Shown here: in pieces, positions 12,422 to 20,589 of the stretch
Numbering within the stretch: the first letter of the stretch is position 1
Layout of the letters: every line of letters starts with the position of its first letter
Source of the DNA: a methanogenic archaeon mixed culture ISO4-G1
GTDB taxonomy: Archaea; Thermoplasmatota; Thermoplasmata; Methanomassiliicoccales; Methanomethylophilaceae
Length of the DNA: 64,000 bases
Reading direction: 5' to 3'
Assembly (NCBI GenBank): GCA_001563305.1
Contig: CP013703.1
Span: forward strand, 62,001 to 126,000
Program-made: the position numbers and the translations under genes
Notes under the pieces: generated by a model
The model's database searches: none
What the model was told of the DNA's origin: nothing
The model's input: only the letters and a program-made list of their open reading frames with translations

Positions 12422-13044
12422 GGCCGACCAAGATCGTCTGCATCGGATGGAACTACCGTTCCCACGTCAAGGAGCTGGAGTCGAAGCTCCCAGAAGTCCC
12501 CACGATATTCTTCAAACCTGTCAGTTGCCTCATCGGCAACGGGGACGACATCGTCATCCCGAAAGGGGTCACGAACGTGCAGCACGAGGTGGAGCTGGCA
12601 CTTGTATACGGAAAGGATTGCAAAGGCGTCTCCGAGCGGGATGCCTTGAGTTACATATCCCAAGTCGCCGTCTTCAACGACGTCTCCGCGAGGGACATGC
12701 AGAAGAAGGCCCGCGAGGAGGGGAACACATGGGACCTCAGCAAGGGCATGGACACCTTCGGACCGATGTCCGAGCCGATCCCGGTGAGGGACGCAGGGAA
12801 CCTTCAGGATCTCGATCTGGAGCTCAGGGTCAACGGGGAGGTCAGGCAGAAGGGCAACACCCGCGACATGATCTTCACGATCCCATGGCTGATATCCTAC
12901 GTGTCCAGATACATCACCATGAACGAGGGCGATGTGCTGATAACCGGGACCCCCGAGGGCGTATCGGAGATCAGGCCCGGGGACAAGGTCGAGGCTTGGA
13001 TCCAGAACGTCGGGACCCTGACCAACGGCGTCAGGTCGGAATGA
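12418..13044 (+). CDS. Fumarylacetoacetate hydrolase-family protein
   Basis: 208 residues. FAH fold with KIVCIGWNYRSHVKE, FFKPVSCLIGNGD, HEVELALVYGKDC, NDVSARDMQ, FDTFGPM-like DTFGPMSEP, MIFTIPWLISYVSRY and DVLITGTPEGV; the metal ligands Glu-x-Glu (HEVELA) are present. Family members are hydrolases, decarboxylases or isomerases of 2-oxo acids (for example acylpyruvase or oxaloacetate tautomerase), so the substrate is open. Translationally coupled to rlmE by a 4-base overlap. Confidence 0.85.
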   Translation: MRPTKIVCIGWNYRSHVKELESKLPEVPTIFFKPVSCLIGNGDDIVIPKGVTNVQHEVELALVYGKDCKGVSERDALSYISQVAVFNDVSARDMQKKAREEGNTWDLSKGMDTFGPMSEPIPVRDAGNLQDLDLELRVNGEVRQKGNTRDMIFTIPWLISYVSRYITMNEGDVLITGTPEGVSEIRPGDKVEAWIQNVGTLTNGVRSE

Positions 13045-13045
13045 T

Positions 13046-13390
13046 TCATTCGGATGTTATTTTGTTGTCCGTCTGAAGGTTCAGTCCCAGTACGCCGCCG
13101 AAGACCAGGGCCAGGAACATGTAACCCAGTATGTCGAGGCCGTTGGAGAACACCAGAATGTCGGCGATCGCGGCTCCGCCCACGCCGACACCTACCCAGA
13201 CAGCATAACTGGCACCCATCTGGAGGCCCCTCTTCAGACCTCCGTTCAGGAGGACCGTGCCCACGATGCTGAATCCCAGTCCCAATGCCGTGTAGACGAG
13301 ATCGGTCATGCCTTCCGCAAGGCCCATGAATGTTGTGTATATCGCTTCGACGATACCGCCGAGGATCACCCAGTACCAACCGCTGTTCAT
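13046..13390 (-). CDS. SMR-family small multidrug/guanidinium exporter subunit (second of pair)
   Basis: 114 residues and four predicted TM helices (about 5-22, 33-52, 58-80 and 85-105). The membrane-embedded Glu of the family is in WVILGGIVEAIYTT, and the conserved SYAVWVGVGVGG lies in TM3. It ends in a short polar tail. It lies 4 bases after its paralogue in one operon, so the two probably form an antiparallel heterodimer, as in YkkCD-type pairs. Substrate cannot be read from sequence. Confidence 0.82.
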   Translation of the reverse strand: MNSGWYWVILGGIVEAIYTTFMGLAEGMTDLVYTALGLGFSIVGTVLLNGGLKRGLQMGASYAVWVGVGVGGAAIADILVFSNGLDILGYMFLALVFGGVLGLNLQTDNKITSE

Positions 13391-13394
13391 CCCA

Positions 13395-13724
13395 TCACCC
13401 CGTCACAAGGTCCAGTCCGACGACTCCTGTCAGGATCATCAGCAGGAACAGTATCGTCTTCCTGTCGATCGGGTCCTTGTAGTATAGCCACCCCACCAGC
13501 GTGGTCATGGCCGTACCGATGCTCACCCATACCGAATATGCTACGCTGACCGGCATCGAGCCCTCAGTGGCCATGGACAGGCATGCGGGTCCGATGAACA
13601 TGAATGCCAGAACGACTCCGCCCCAAAGGATGTTCTTGGAGTCGTTGTACTTCTTGAGCGAGACCATCCAGATCGGTTCCATCAATCCGGCGGCGATCAC
13701 CCACAGAATGGCAAGGTCGGTCAT
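13395..13724 (-). CDS. SMR-family small multidrug/guanidinium exporter subunit (first of pair)
   Basis: 109 residues and four TM helices. The essential proton/substrate Glu is in VIAAGLMEPIWMVSLKKY, and TM3 has SVAYSVWVSIGTA. The WMVSLKK segment resembles the Gdx (guanidinium exporter) subtype more than EmrE, but this is an inference. First gene of a two-gene operon. The 62 bases upstream hold a short inverted repeat (TACCT...AGGTA, 13766-13786) and no recognisable guanidine riboswitch. Confidence 0.82.
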   Translation of the reverse strand: MTDLAILWVIAAGLMEPIWMVSLKKYNDSKNILWGGVVLAFMFIGPACLSMATEGSMPVSVAYSVWVSIGTAMTTLVGWLYYKDPIDRKTILFLLMILTGVVGLDLVTG

Positions 13725-13786
13725 GAGAGGTCACGGGAATATCTCGGATATAATGGTAATCTTCTACCTATGTTTTTAGTAGGTAA

Positions 13787-16528
13787 TCAATCCCAGAACC
13801 TCTTGTTCTTGGCGAACAGGATCTCGGCGTTCATGATGTCCCTGAGGAATTCGTCCTCGTCGGTGTGGAGCGTGCGCAGGATCCTCGCCGCGGTGTCGGG
13901 CCCGATGCCTCTCCCTGCAAGGACGAGTACCGCACGGCTGCCCTGTTCGAACACCAGGTTCGCGTTGCGCCCCATCTTCTGAAGGTCCGCCTTTTCCTGC
14001 TTTGACAATGCTGGCTCTTTGAGGAGTTTGACTGTGTCCCTCTCGTAGCCCTTGAGTACGGCGATCATGACGCCCCCGCACTGGGGACACTTGAACTTCT
14101 TCGGTGCGTCACCCACCCTGAACCTGCTCTGGGAGCCGCAGTGCATGCAGGATGCGAACAGGACCTCGTCCTCGAGCCTCTTCTTCAGGGCCATCAGGAT
14201 GGAGTGGTCGGCGCGGACCGGCTGCATGAGCTCCTTCGATCTGGTGATACCCTCGAGGCCTATGGCGGAGATCCTCTCCTGGACGAGCTCGATCTCGCCG
14301 GAGGCCATCATGGACACGACCTTCTCGGTGTTGGGGATATCCAAGTCCTCCCAGAGGACCTTGTCGATCGCCTCGGTGTACGCAGGCGTGTCCCTGTGGA
14401 GCTCGAAGAGCCTGCTGAAGTTCATGAAACGGTGGTCGGCCTCCTTCTCGATGATCCCGAACTTCTTCGCGACGTAGACGAACCTCCACCTCAGGAACGA
14501 TGAGTTCATGATGGTCATCCTGGTTAGTGCCTCGACCGTTCCCGGCTTCACGGACCTGATGGTGTTCATCATCGTCTCCTTGTCCACGTGCCTAGGTAGC
14601 TCCAGGATGATGCGGTACGGGTCGGTGGTGACCCCTATGGATTCGCCCAGGCGGGCGGTTAGAAGCGCTGAGTAGATCTTGCCGAGGGTCTCGTTCACCC
14701 TGCTCCCGAAACAGCAGTTGATGATCGCCATGCGCTCGGCGATCTCGACGGTGACCGTCTTGTCCGTGGGCATTGTGGACTTCTCGTCCTGGGATGCGAA
14801 GTACTCCTTGAGCACCCTGACGCATCCGTCGTCCCCAGGATAGTCGGAGAACCTTCTGGTCCTCCTCATCTTGCCGACCTCCATCGCGACCTCGAAGGGA
14901 ACGGGGATGTCCGATCCGACCCAGTTCGGGACGGAACCCACGTCCTTGGCCTCCTCGACGAGGATCTCATCCTCCCTCATCTCGACAATGCGCCAGGTCC
15001 TTCCCTTGGCGATGAACATGGCAAATTCCTCGGCGAAGGACGCGACGAAGCTCTCGTCCAGCGTACCTATGATCGCCCTTGTCCCGATGTCGCGGATCAT
15101 GTATGTGCGCTCGTCGGGGATCATCGAGATGTTGTCGTAGAAGTAGTTCATACCCTTCTTGGAGCGCTTGAAGGTGTTCCCGTCGTCGAAGACCATCTTG
15201 ATGCTCTTCAATTGTTCCAAAACATCGAGCATCTGGCTCATCTGCAGGTTCCTGAACGGGTACGCGTTCCTCATGACCTTGTACGCAAGCTCCTTGTCCA
15301 TCGCGCCGGTCATGGTCATGGCTATCAGCTGGTTGGCGACGACGGTCAGGGGGCATTCCCTGCCCTCGAAGTACTCTAGTTCCTTGGAGTCGCACCTGCG
15401 GGCGACCACCATGGCCTCGGCCACCTCGTCCGGTGCCGTGGCCAGTATCTTGGCGCGGATGGTCTCCCCGATCCTGTGGCCGGCGCGTCCGGCACGCTGG
15501 ATCATGCGCGAAACCTGTCTGGGTGAGTTGTACTGGATCACCATATCGGTGCTGCCCACGTCGATACCGAGCTCCAGGGAGGATGTACATATCAGGCACT
15601 TCACCTCCCCCTTCTTGAAACGGTCCTCCATGTCCATCCTGTTCTCCTTGGACAGGGAACCGTGGTGGACCTCGACTGATATGTCCTCGTCCCACAGGTG
15701 ATAACGTGCGGCGAGCCATTCCGCGGTCTCCCTCGTGTTGACGAAGAACAGCGTCGAATTACCGCTGTCGATGACCTCTCTGGCTCTTTTCATCACGGCA
15801 AGGATGTCAGGGTCGCTCTGGAGCCTGTCGCGGAGCACAGGGTCGTTTTCGGGGACCGGGCTTTCCACGGAGATCTCGAAGTCCCTGTGGGTGTCATGTT
15901 TCCTTATGACGACCTCCCTGTTGTTCCCTGCCAGGAACCGTGCGACGTGGTCGACGTTGCCGACGGTGGCGGAAAGCCCTATCCTCTGATAGTTCCCGGC
16001 CAGAAGGACCAGCCTCTCGAGGGCGACGCTCATCTGGGCACCCCTCTCCGTGTTGGAAAGCTCATGGATCTCGTCCACGATGACCCATTCCACGTTCTTC
16101 ATGTGCTGGACCAGTCTCTTGCCGGTGAACATGACCTGCAGGGTCTCGGGCGTCGTGATCAGTATCTCCGGAGGGTGCTCCGACTGGCGGTTCCTCTCGG
16201 CCTGGGGGGTGTCCCCGTGCCTCACGCCGACCGTGATGCCGAGCTCCCTCCCGTAATCCTCCATTCTCTTCAGCATGTCCCTGTTCAGGGCCCTGAGGGG
16301 TGTGATGTAGATGCACCTGATCCCGGGCTTCCCCTTGCTCCTGAGGATCATCTCCAGGACGGGCAGCATGGCCGCCTCTGTCTTCCCGATGCCGGTCGGT
16401 GCGACGATGAGGAGGTTCTCCCCCCTGATTATCCTCGGGATCGAATCCGCCTGGGGCGGTGTGGGTTCCTCGATCCCCTTGCCCTTCAGGACGCGTAGGA
16501 TGTCCGGGCAGAGTTCGGGGAATGTCAT
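13787..16528 (-). CDS. Lhr-type DEAD/DEAH-box superfamily 2 helicase
   Basis: 913 residues from ATG 16528 (MTFPELCPDIL). Motifs in order: Q-like EEPTPPQADSIP, Walker A LIVAPTGIGKTEA, TPLRALNRDM, DEVH-type WVIVDEIHELSN, LSATVG, then in RecA2 FVNTRETAEW, TSSLELGIDVG and QRAGRAGHR. A winged-helix and large C-terminal domain follow, with a zinc ribbon CMHCG...CPQCG near residues 790-815 and an Asp/Arg-rich tail. Size and order match archaeal Lhr-core proteins, implicated in DNA repair and replication-coupled unwinding. The open frame upstream of 16528 is antisense shadow of hdrD. Confidence 0.85.
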   Translation of the reverse strand: MTFPELCPDILRVLKGKGIEEPTPPQADSIPRIIRGENLLIVAPTGIGKTEAAMLPVLEMILRSKGKPGIRCIYITPLRALNRDMLKRMEDYGRELGITVGVRHGDTPQAERNRQSEHPPEILITTPETLQVMFTGKRLVQHMKNVEWVIVDEIHELSNTERGAQMSVALERLVLLAGNYQRIGLSATVGNVDHVARFLAGNNREVVIRKHDTHRDFEISVESPVPENDPVLRDRLQSDPDILAVMKRAREVIDSGNSTLFFVNTRETAEWLAARYHLWDEDISVEVHHGSLSKENRMDMEDRFKKGEVKCLICTSSLELGIDVGSTDMVIQYNSPRQVSRMIQRAGRAGHRIGETIRAKILATAPDEVAEAMVVARRCDSKELEYFEGRECPLTVVANQLIAMTMTGAMDKELAYKVMRNAYPFRNLQMSQMLDVLEQLKSIKMVFDDGNTFKRSKKGMNYFYDNISMIPDERTYMIRDIGTRAIIGTLDESFVASFAEEFAMFIAKGRTWRIVEMREDEILVEEAKDVGSVPNWVGSDIPVPFEVAMEVGKMRRTRRFSDYPGDDGCVRVLKEYFASQDEKSTMPTDKTVTVEIAERMAIINCCFGSRVNETLGKIYSALLTARLGESIGVTTDPYRIILELPRHVDKETMMNTIRSVKPGTVEALTRMTIMNSSFLRWRFVYVAKKFGIIEKEADHRFMNFSRLFELHRDTPAYTEAIDKVLWEDLDIPNTEKVVSMMASGEIELVQERISAIGLEGITRSKELMQPVRADHSILMALKKRLEDEVLFASCMHCGSQSRFRVGDAPKKFKCPQCGGVMIAVLKGYERDTVKLLKEPALSKQEKADLQKMGRNANLVFEQGSRAVLVLAGRGIGPDTAARILRTLHTDEDEFLRDIMNAEILFAKNKRFWD

Positions 16529-16542
16529 AAAAGTGTGGAAGT

Positions 16543-16558
16543 GGGGGCGTATGCCCCC
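16543..16558 (-). terminator. Hairpin between hdrD and the Lhr gene
   Basis: GGGGGC (16543-16548) and GCCCCC (16553-16558) form a 6-bp stem around a 4-nt loop, 14 bases downstream of the hdrD stop on the minus strand. There is no clean T tract, so termination is inferred. Confidence 0.4.
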
Positions 16559-16572
16559 GTTATCTGTGGTTT

Positions 16573-17799
16573 TCAGGCCTTTGCGGGCTCTGCGGCAGCT
16601 GCCTCGGGTTTGGGAGCTGTGACCTCGAGGAGGACCTGGGAAAGATCCATGACCTTGATGTTGGAGCCGACCTTCTTGGCCGCCTGGGTCAGGTTCAGCA
16701 CGCAGAAGGGACAGCAGGTGACCAGCACATCGGCGCCGGTCGCCTCTGCATCGCGGATCCTTGCGACTCCGATGTTGAGGGCAAAGTCGGGGTAGGTACT
16801 CTTGTATCCTCCTCCGGCACCGCAGCACCTGGAGTTCTCCCTGGACCTCTCCATCTCGACGAACTCGACACCCTTGATCTTCTTGATGACGTTCCTGGGA
16901 GCGTCGAAGACTCCGGAGTGCCTTCCGAGGTGGCAGGGGTCGTGGTATGTGACCTTGTGGTTGAACTCGTTGTTGAGGGGCAGCTTCCTGTCGTTGATGA
17001 GCTGCTCGACGTACTGTGAGAAGTGGTAGACGTTCTGTCCGGCCTTGGCGTAGAACCTTCCGAAGTCGCAGGAGACGGTCTTGTAGCATCCGGAGCAGGT
17101 CATGACCATGTCCTTGGCTCCCATTCCGTCGGCCTTCTCGACGTTGTGCTGCGCACAGTCGGTGGACTCCCTCTCGTTTCCGGTCCTTATGAGGGGAGAG
17201 GAACAGCACCACTCGTCGGGTCCGAGACAGTTCATCTGGACGCCTGCGCGGTCGAGGACCCTGACACCGGCCTGTGCGATGTGCTGCATCCTGTAGGATC
17301 CGGTACATCCCGCGAAGAAGATGACGTTGGCGGGGATGTGCCTCTCGACGTCCTCGGGCCACCATGCATCCCTCTTGGAGTCGGGCTCGTTGTAGGGGTT
17401 GTGGTTCTTGTGGATGCTCTTACCCATCGCGACTGCCGCGGGCATCGGTCCGATTCCGATCTCGACCATCCATTTCCTCATGGTCTCCCAAAGGTCGACC
17501 AGGCGGATCTTGGCATGGCAGACGATCTCACAGTTTCCGCAGCCTGTGCACTTGTACATGGCGTCGACGAACTCGGGGCTGAGGGCGACGGGCCTTCCGA
17601 GGACCTTGTCCATCGCACCGGTTCCCTTCAGGTCGATCTGCTTCAGGTAGTAGATCTTTCCCCTGGGTGTGACGGAGTCCCAAGGTGTCTGGGCGTGGGC
17701 CTCGCAGACATCGATACAGTATCCGCACTGGACGCACTGTGTGAGTTCCTGCGCGATCTGCGGCATGTTGTTGATCGTGATGTTGAGTAGTTTCGGCAT
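16573..17799 (-). CDS. hdrD: Heterodisulfide reductase subunit D (HdrD-type)
   Basis: 408 residues. HdrD carries the catalytic site reducing the CoM-S-S-CoB heterodisulfide. Two N-terminal 4Fe-4S sites are CVQCGYCIDVCEA and CTGCGNCEIVCHA. Two CCG-type cysteine domains follow: CLGPDEWCCSSP with TCSGC, and SRCCGAGGG with TCCPFC, the non-cubane cluster motifs. A KPEAAAAEPAKA-like tail ends the protein. No hdrE (cytochrome b subunit) is adjacent. In Methanomassiliicoccales HdrD has been proposed to work with an Fpo-like complex (established proposal; the link here is inference). GAGG precedes the ATG. Confidence 0.9.
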   Translation of the reverse strand: MPKLLNITINNMPQIAQELTQCVQCGYCIDVCEAHAQTPWDSVTPRGKIYYLKQIDLKGTGAMDKVLGRPVALSPEFVDAMYKCTGCGNCEIVCHAKIRLVDLWETMRKWMVEIGIGPMPAAVAMGKSIHKNHNPYNEPDSKRDAWWPEDVERHIPANVIFFAGCTGSYRMQHIAQAGVRVLDRAGVQMNCLGPDEWCCSSPLIRTGNERESTDCAQHNVEKADGMGAKDMVMTCSGCYKTVSCDFGRFYAKAGQNVYHFSQYVEQLINDRKLPLNNEFNHKVTYHDPCHLGRHSGVFDAPRNVIKKIKGVEFVEMERSRENSRCCGAGGGYKSTYPDFALNIGVARIRDAEATGADVLVTCCPFCVLNLTQAAKKVGSNIKVMDLSQVLLEVTAPKPEAAAAEPAKA

Positions 17800-17953
17800 C
17801 TGTATTCCTCTTTACCGGTAGGACCGGGTTAATGGACGTGCGACATTTTCCCTTTATTTAACCCTTATAGGAAACATGATACCGTAATCCGTTGCTGGCG
17901 TCATTAGGAATGAGAATAAATGAGATTTATATCCCCAAGTCGATACGCATATC

Positions 17954-19126
17954 GTGAAGAGCGTCTACGACGATTGGACAGGCAATGTCGTGCAGGAAGC
18001 GGACATCAGGAGCTTCGACCCCGAAGCGGTGCGTGCGGTCAGGGCGACCTACGTCTCCGAGCATCCCGACGATGCGGATGCCGTGTCGGGGATGGACGAT
18101 CAGGCGTTCCTCTCGCACATCGGCGTGCTGAAGAGGGGCAAGGTGACCGTGGCCTCCATGATCCTGATGGGGAAGGCCTCGGAGAAGGTCCTGCCGTCGA
18201 CGCTCTGCATCAGATGGAGGCTCCTGGATGTGGACGGCACGGTCTCGGACACCCGCTCGGTGAACGGATCGATGGTGCTGGCGGTCAGGAAGGTCGCGTC
18301 CATCATCAGCAACTCCACGGTCAAGATCCCGGACGGCGACGGGCAGTCCTTCGTCAGCACCTACCGGATAGCATCGCTGACGGAGGCGATGTTCAACGCG
18401 ATCCAGCATCAGGACTACACGATGGGCGGGACGGTCGATGTCATCGAGAGGGAGAACGAGTCCGTCACCGTCTTCAGCAGGGGGTCGTTCCCCGACGTCC
18501 AGCCCGAATCCTTCGTGAAGGGGCAGAACCAGACGATGACCCAGCGTAACAGTTTCCTCATCAGGTGCATGACGGGCATCGGGCTGGTCTCCAACAGCGG
18601 CGCGGGCATTAGGAACTTCTACCTCTCGCAGATCCACAAGCATTTCCCTCTTCCAAGGTTCAGCATCACCGAGGATACGGTGGCGGTCACCTTCCCGGGG
18701 CGCAGGGAGGGCTCGCTGGTGAGGGCGTTGGACATACATCCGAACATGGAGGTCCAGGACATCATGGACCTCGACCGTCTGGATTCCGGCAGGTTCCTTT
18801 CCGACAAGAGGATGGAATCCCTGATCTCCAGGGGGCTTGTGACGGTATATGACGGGGTCCCATGCATCAACCCGTCCTACGAGGACCCGTCATCCAGGTT
18901 CAGCAAGGGTTCCGACTATGATGCTGTCATGCAGCTCCTGAAGGAGAACGGTTCGGTGACCCGCTCGGATGTGGTGGACGTGCTGCGGTTCCGCGACAGG
19001 AAAGGCCTCTCAGATGAGCAGCTCTCAGTGAAGGCGACGAACATCCTCCAGAACATGAGGAAGGACGGCCGCGTTGCCAAATCTGAAGGGAGCACCCGTT
19101 CTGCCCGTTACGAGCTCGTCGGCTGA
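17954..19126 (+). CDS. RecG-like ATP-binding protein lacking an AlbA_2 domain
   Basis: 390 residues from GTG 17954. The middle resembles the HATPase_c_4 part of COG2865-type proteins: SLTEAMFNAIQHQDY is the N-box-like segment and ISNSTVKI precedes it. The N-terminal part matches the linker normally placed after an AlbA_2 domain (EAVRAVRATY, HIGVLKRGKVTVASMILMGK). The usual AlbA_2 domain of about 100 residues is missing and nothing like it is found upstream. A C-terminal wHTH (NGSVTRSDVVDVL) is present. TTTATAT near 17925-17931 makes a leaderless GTG start plausible, so the short form may be expressed. The 3' end overlaps the next convergent gene by 19 bases. Confidence 0.7.
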   Translation: MKSVYDDWTGNVVQEADIRSFDPEAVRAVRATYVSEHPDDADAVSGMDDQAFLSHIGVLKRGKVTVASMILMGKASEKVLPSTLCIRWRLLDVDGTVSDTRSVNGSMVLAVRKVASIISNSTVKIPDGDGQSFVSTYRIASLTEAMFNAIQHQDYTMGGTVDVIERENESVTVFSRGSFPDVQPESFVKGQNQTMTQRNSFLIRCMTGIGLVSNSGAGIRNFYLSQIHKHFPLPRFSITEDTVAVTFPGRREGSLVRALDIHPNMEVQDIMDLDRLDSGRFLSDKRMESLISRGLVTVYDGVPCINPSYEDPSSRFSKGSDYDAVMQLLKENGSVTRSDVVDVLRFRDRKGLSDEQLSVKATNILQNMRKDGRVAKSEGSTRSARYELVG

Positions 19127-19986
19127 TCCTCTGCCCTGCGGTTGAGGAGCACCAGCGAGAAGAAGATCATCACTATTCCGACGATGTTCATTATGCTGAA
19201 GGGGTCCCCGATGCAGATGCTCAGGACGGTAGCGACCATGGGCTCAACGAAGGCGATGATCGAAGCCTTCCCCGCATCCATGCCCTTGAGTCCGACGGTG
19301 TAGAAATAATACGGCATTATGGTGCACAGGATGCCAAGTGCCAGTATGTTGAATATGACGGTCTGTTCGGCACACGCACCGGCGAACTGTGGAAGGTCGC
19401 AGAACGGCAGGAGGCAGATCGATGCCACCAGGAACGTGTAGAACAGGATTGTCAGCAGCTTGTATTTCACCAGAGCGTACTTGCTGAAAATAGAGTACAG
19501 TGCGTATCCGAAACCTGCCATGATCCCGTAGAGCACGCCTATATTCAGATCGTTCATCCCTATCCCGGTGGCGAACACGCAGCCGGCGAAAGCCAGGGCG
19601 AGGGCCAGGACCTTGTTCCTTGTCAGTTTCTCCTTGAACAGTATCGCGGACATGATGACGACGAAACAGGGCGCCGTGTACAGAAGGACCGAGGCCGTGG
19701 ACAGCGATACCAGCTGTTGGGTGGTGAAGTACGAGACCGTGAAGAACACTATGCTGAACAGTCCCGTACCGATGAACATCCAGATGTCCCTGGGAGAGAT
19801 CCTCAGGAGCTTCCTGTCCAGGACCAATATGGCGGCCAGCAGTATGATGACGGTCACCAGGCATCTGGCGAAGGCCATCTGCAGGGGCGAGATGAACGGT
19901 GCGAGCGAACGCGTGAAGAGACCTATCGTACCCCAGAGCGAAGCGCCGATAACGACGTACATCACAGGAATAAGATCGGATCTCAC
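19108..19986 (-). CDS. EamA/DMT-family transporter (10 TM)
   Basis: 292 residues with about ten hydrophobic helices in two EamA repeats. Family-like features are VIGASLWGTIGLFTRSLAP near the N-terminus, AVLLYTAPCFVVIMSAILFKE at the end of the first repeat, and AFVEPMVATVLSICIGDP in the second. Such proteins export amino acids or other metabolites; the substrate is unknown. The gene is divergent from a small winged-helix regulator with palindromes between them, so it may be that regulator's target. Confidence 0.85.
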   Translation of the reverse strand: MRSDLIPVMYVVIGASLWGTIGLFTRSLAPFISPLQMAFARCLVTVIILLAAILVLDRKLLRISPRDIWMFIGTGLFSIVFFTVSYFTTQQLVSLSTASVLLYTAPCFVVIMSAILFKEKLTRNKVLALALAFAGCVFATGIGMNDLNIGVLYGIMAGFGYALYSIFSKYALVKYKLLTILFYTFLVASICLLPFCDLPQFAGACAEQTVIFNILALGILCTIMPYYFYTVGLKGMDAGKASIIAFVEPMVATVLSICIGDPFSIMNIVGIVMIFFSLVLLNRRAEDQPTSS

Positions 19987-20066
19987 GGGTGTCCATCCAG
20001 ATGCCCCTACAAAAACCAGCGGATGGAAATGGTAAAGTACTTATGACCAAAATAGTCAATATGATA

Positions 20067-20108
20067 TGACTTAAAGTCAAGTAGTTGATTTTGAGTTCGC
20101 AAACTACT
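20067..20108. promoter_or_regulatory. Palindromic operator candidates between EamA and wHTH genes
   Basis: TGACTTAAAGTCA (20067-20079) is a perfect 6-1-6 palindrome. AGTAGTT (20080-20086) pairs with AACTACT (20102-20108). Both lie in the 149-base divergent gap, 28-69 nt before the regulator's ATG. Confidence 0.5.
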
Positions 20109-20135
20109 ATTTGAGGAGACCAAGTCCATGATACT

Positions 20136-20489
20136 ATGGTAAGGAGATCGTACCCTTCTTATGATTACATTTCCTGCATGATGTTGCAGCGTATCATGGA
20201 GCAGGGGGAGGCAAGGGCTTCCGAGCTATCCGATATCGCATGTTGGCGTGCGGTAGAGGGCCGTCTTACCGTTCTGACGAAGGCAAATATCCTGAAGTCC
20301 CGTGTCACGACGAAAGGGAGGAAGGCAACTGTGTACCGCCTGACCGATCGGGGTCTTGCGTACACTAAGCTCTTCATGATGTGCCAGAATATCTACAACG
20401 GCGGAGAGAACATCGACGAGGAATCCTTCGTCGTGAAGCTCGACGAACTCGTAGAAATGACGTCCGTCAGGCACCACGTGAAGCAGTGA
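20136..20489 (+). CDS. Small winged-helix transcriptional regulator
   Basis: 117 residues. A wHTH covers about residues 14-75: LQRIMEQGEARASELSDIA is the first helical part, followed by RLTVLTKANILKSRVTTKGR (recognition helix and wing) and YRLTDRGLAYTKLF. A C-terminal helix may dimerise. Probably an autoregulator using the upstream palindromes; the divergent transporter and the downstream surface protein are possible targets (inference). Confidence 0.75.
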   Translation: MVRRSYPSYDYISCMMLQRIMEQGEARASELSDIACWRAVEGRLTVLTKANILKSRVTTKGRKATVYRLTDRGLAYTKLFMMCQNIYNGGENIDEESFVVKLDELVEMTSVRHHVKQ

Positions 20490-20589
20490 AGCCCCGCGGC
20501 CAGTGCCATTTCTTTTCAAAGCGTCCGAACTATGTTCGGTTAATTTTATAATAAATTAACAACGCTTCACTCCCAAGGAGGAATTACTA

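Noticed and set aside
13725-13786. Guanidine riboswitch upstream of the SMR pair
   Set aside because: Only a 5-bp inverted repeat is present in 62 bases and no guanidine riboswitch signature.
16529-17365. N-terminal extension of the Lhr helicase frame
   Set aside because: The frame is open far upstream but overlaps hdrD in a different frame on the same strand, and helicase motifs start after ATG 16528.
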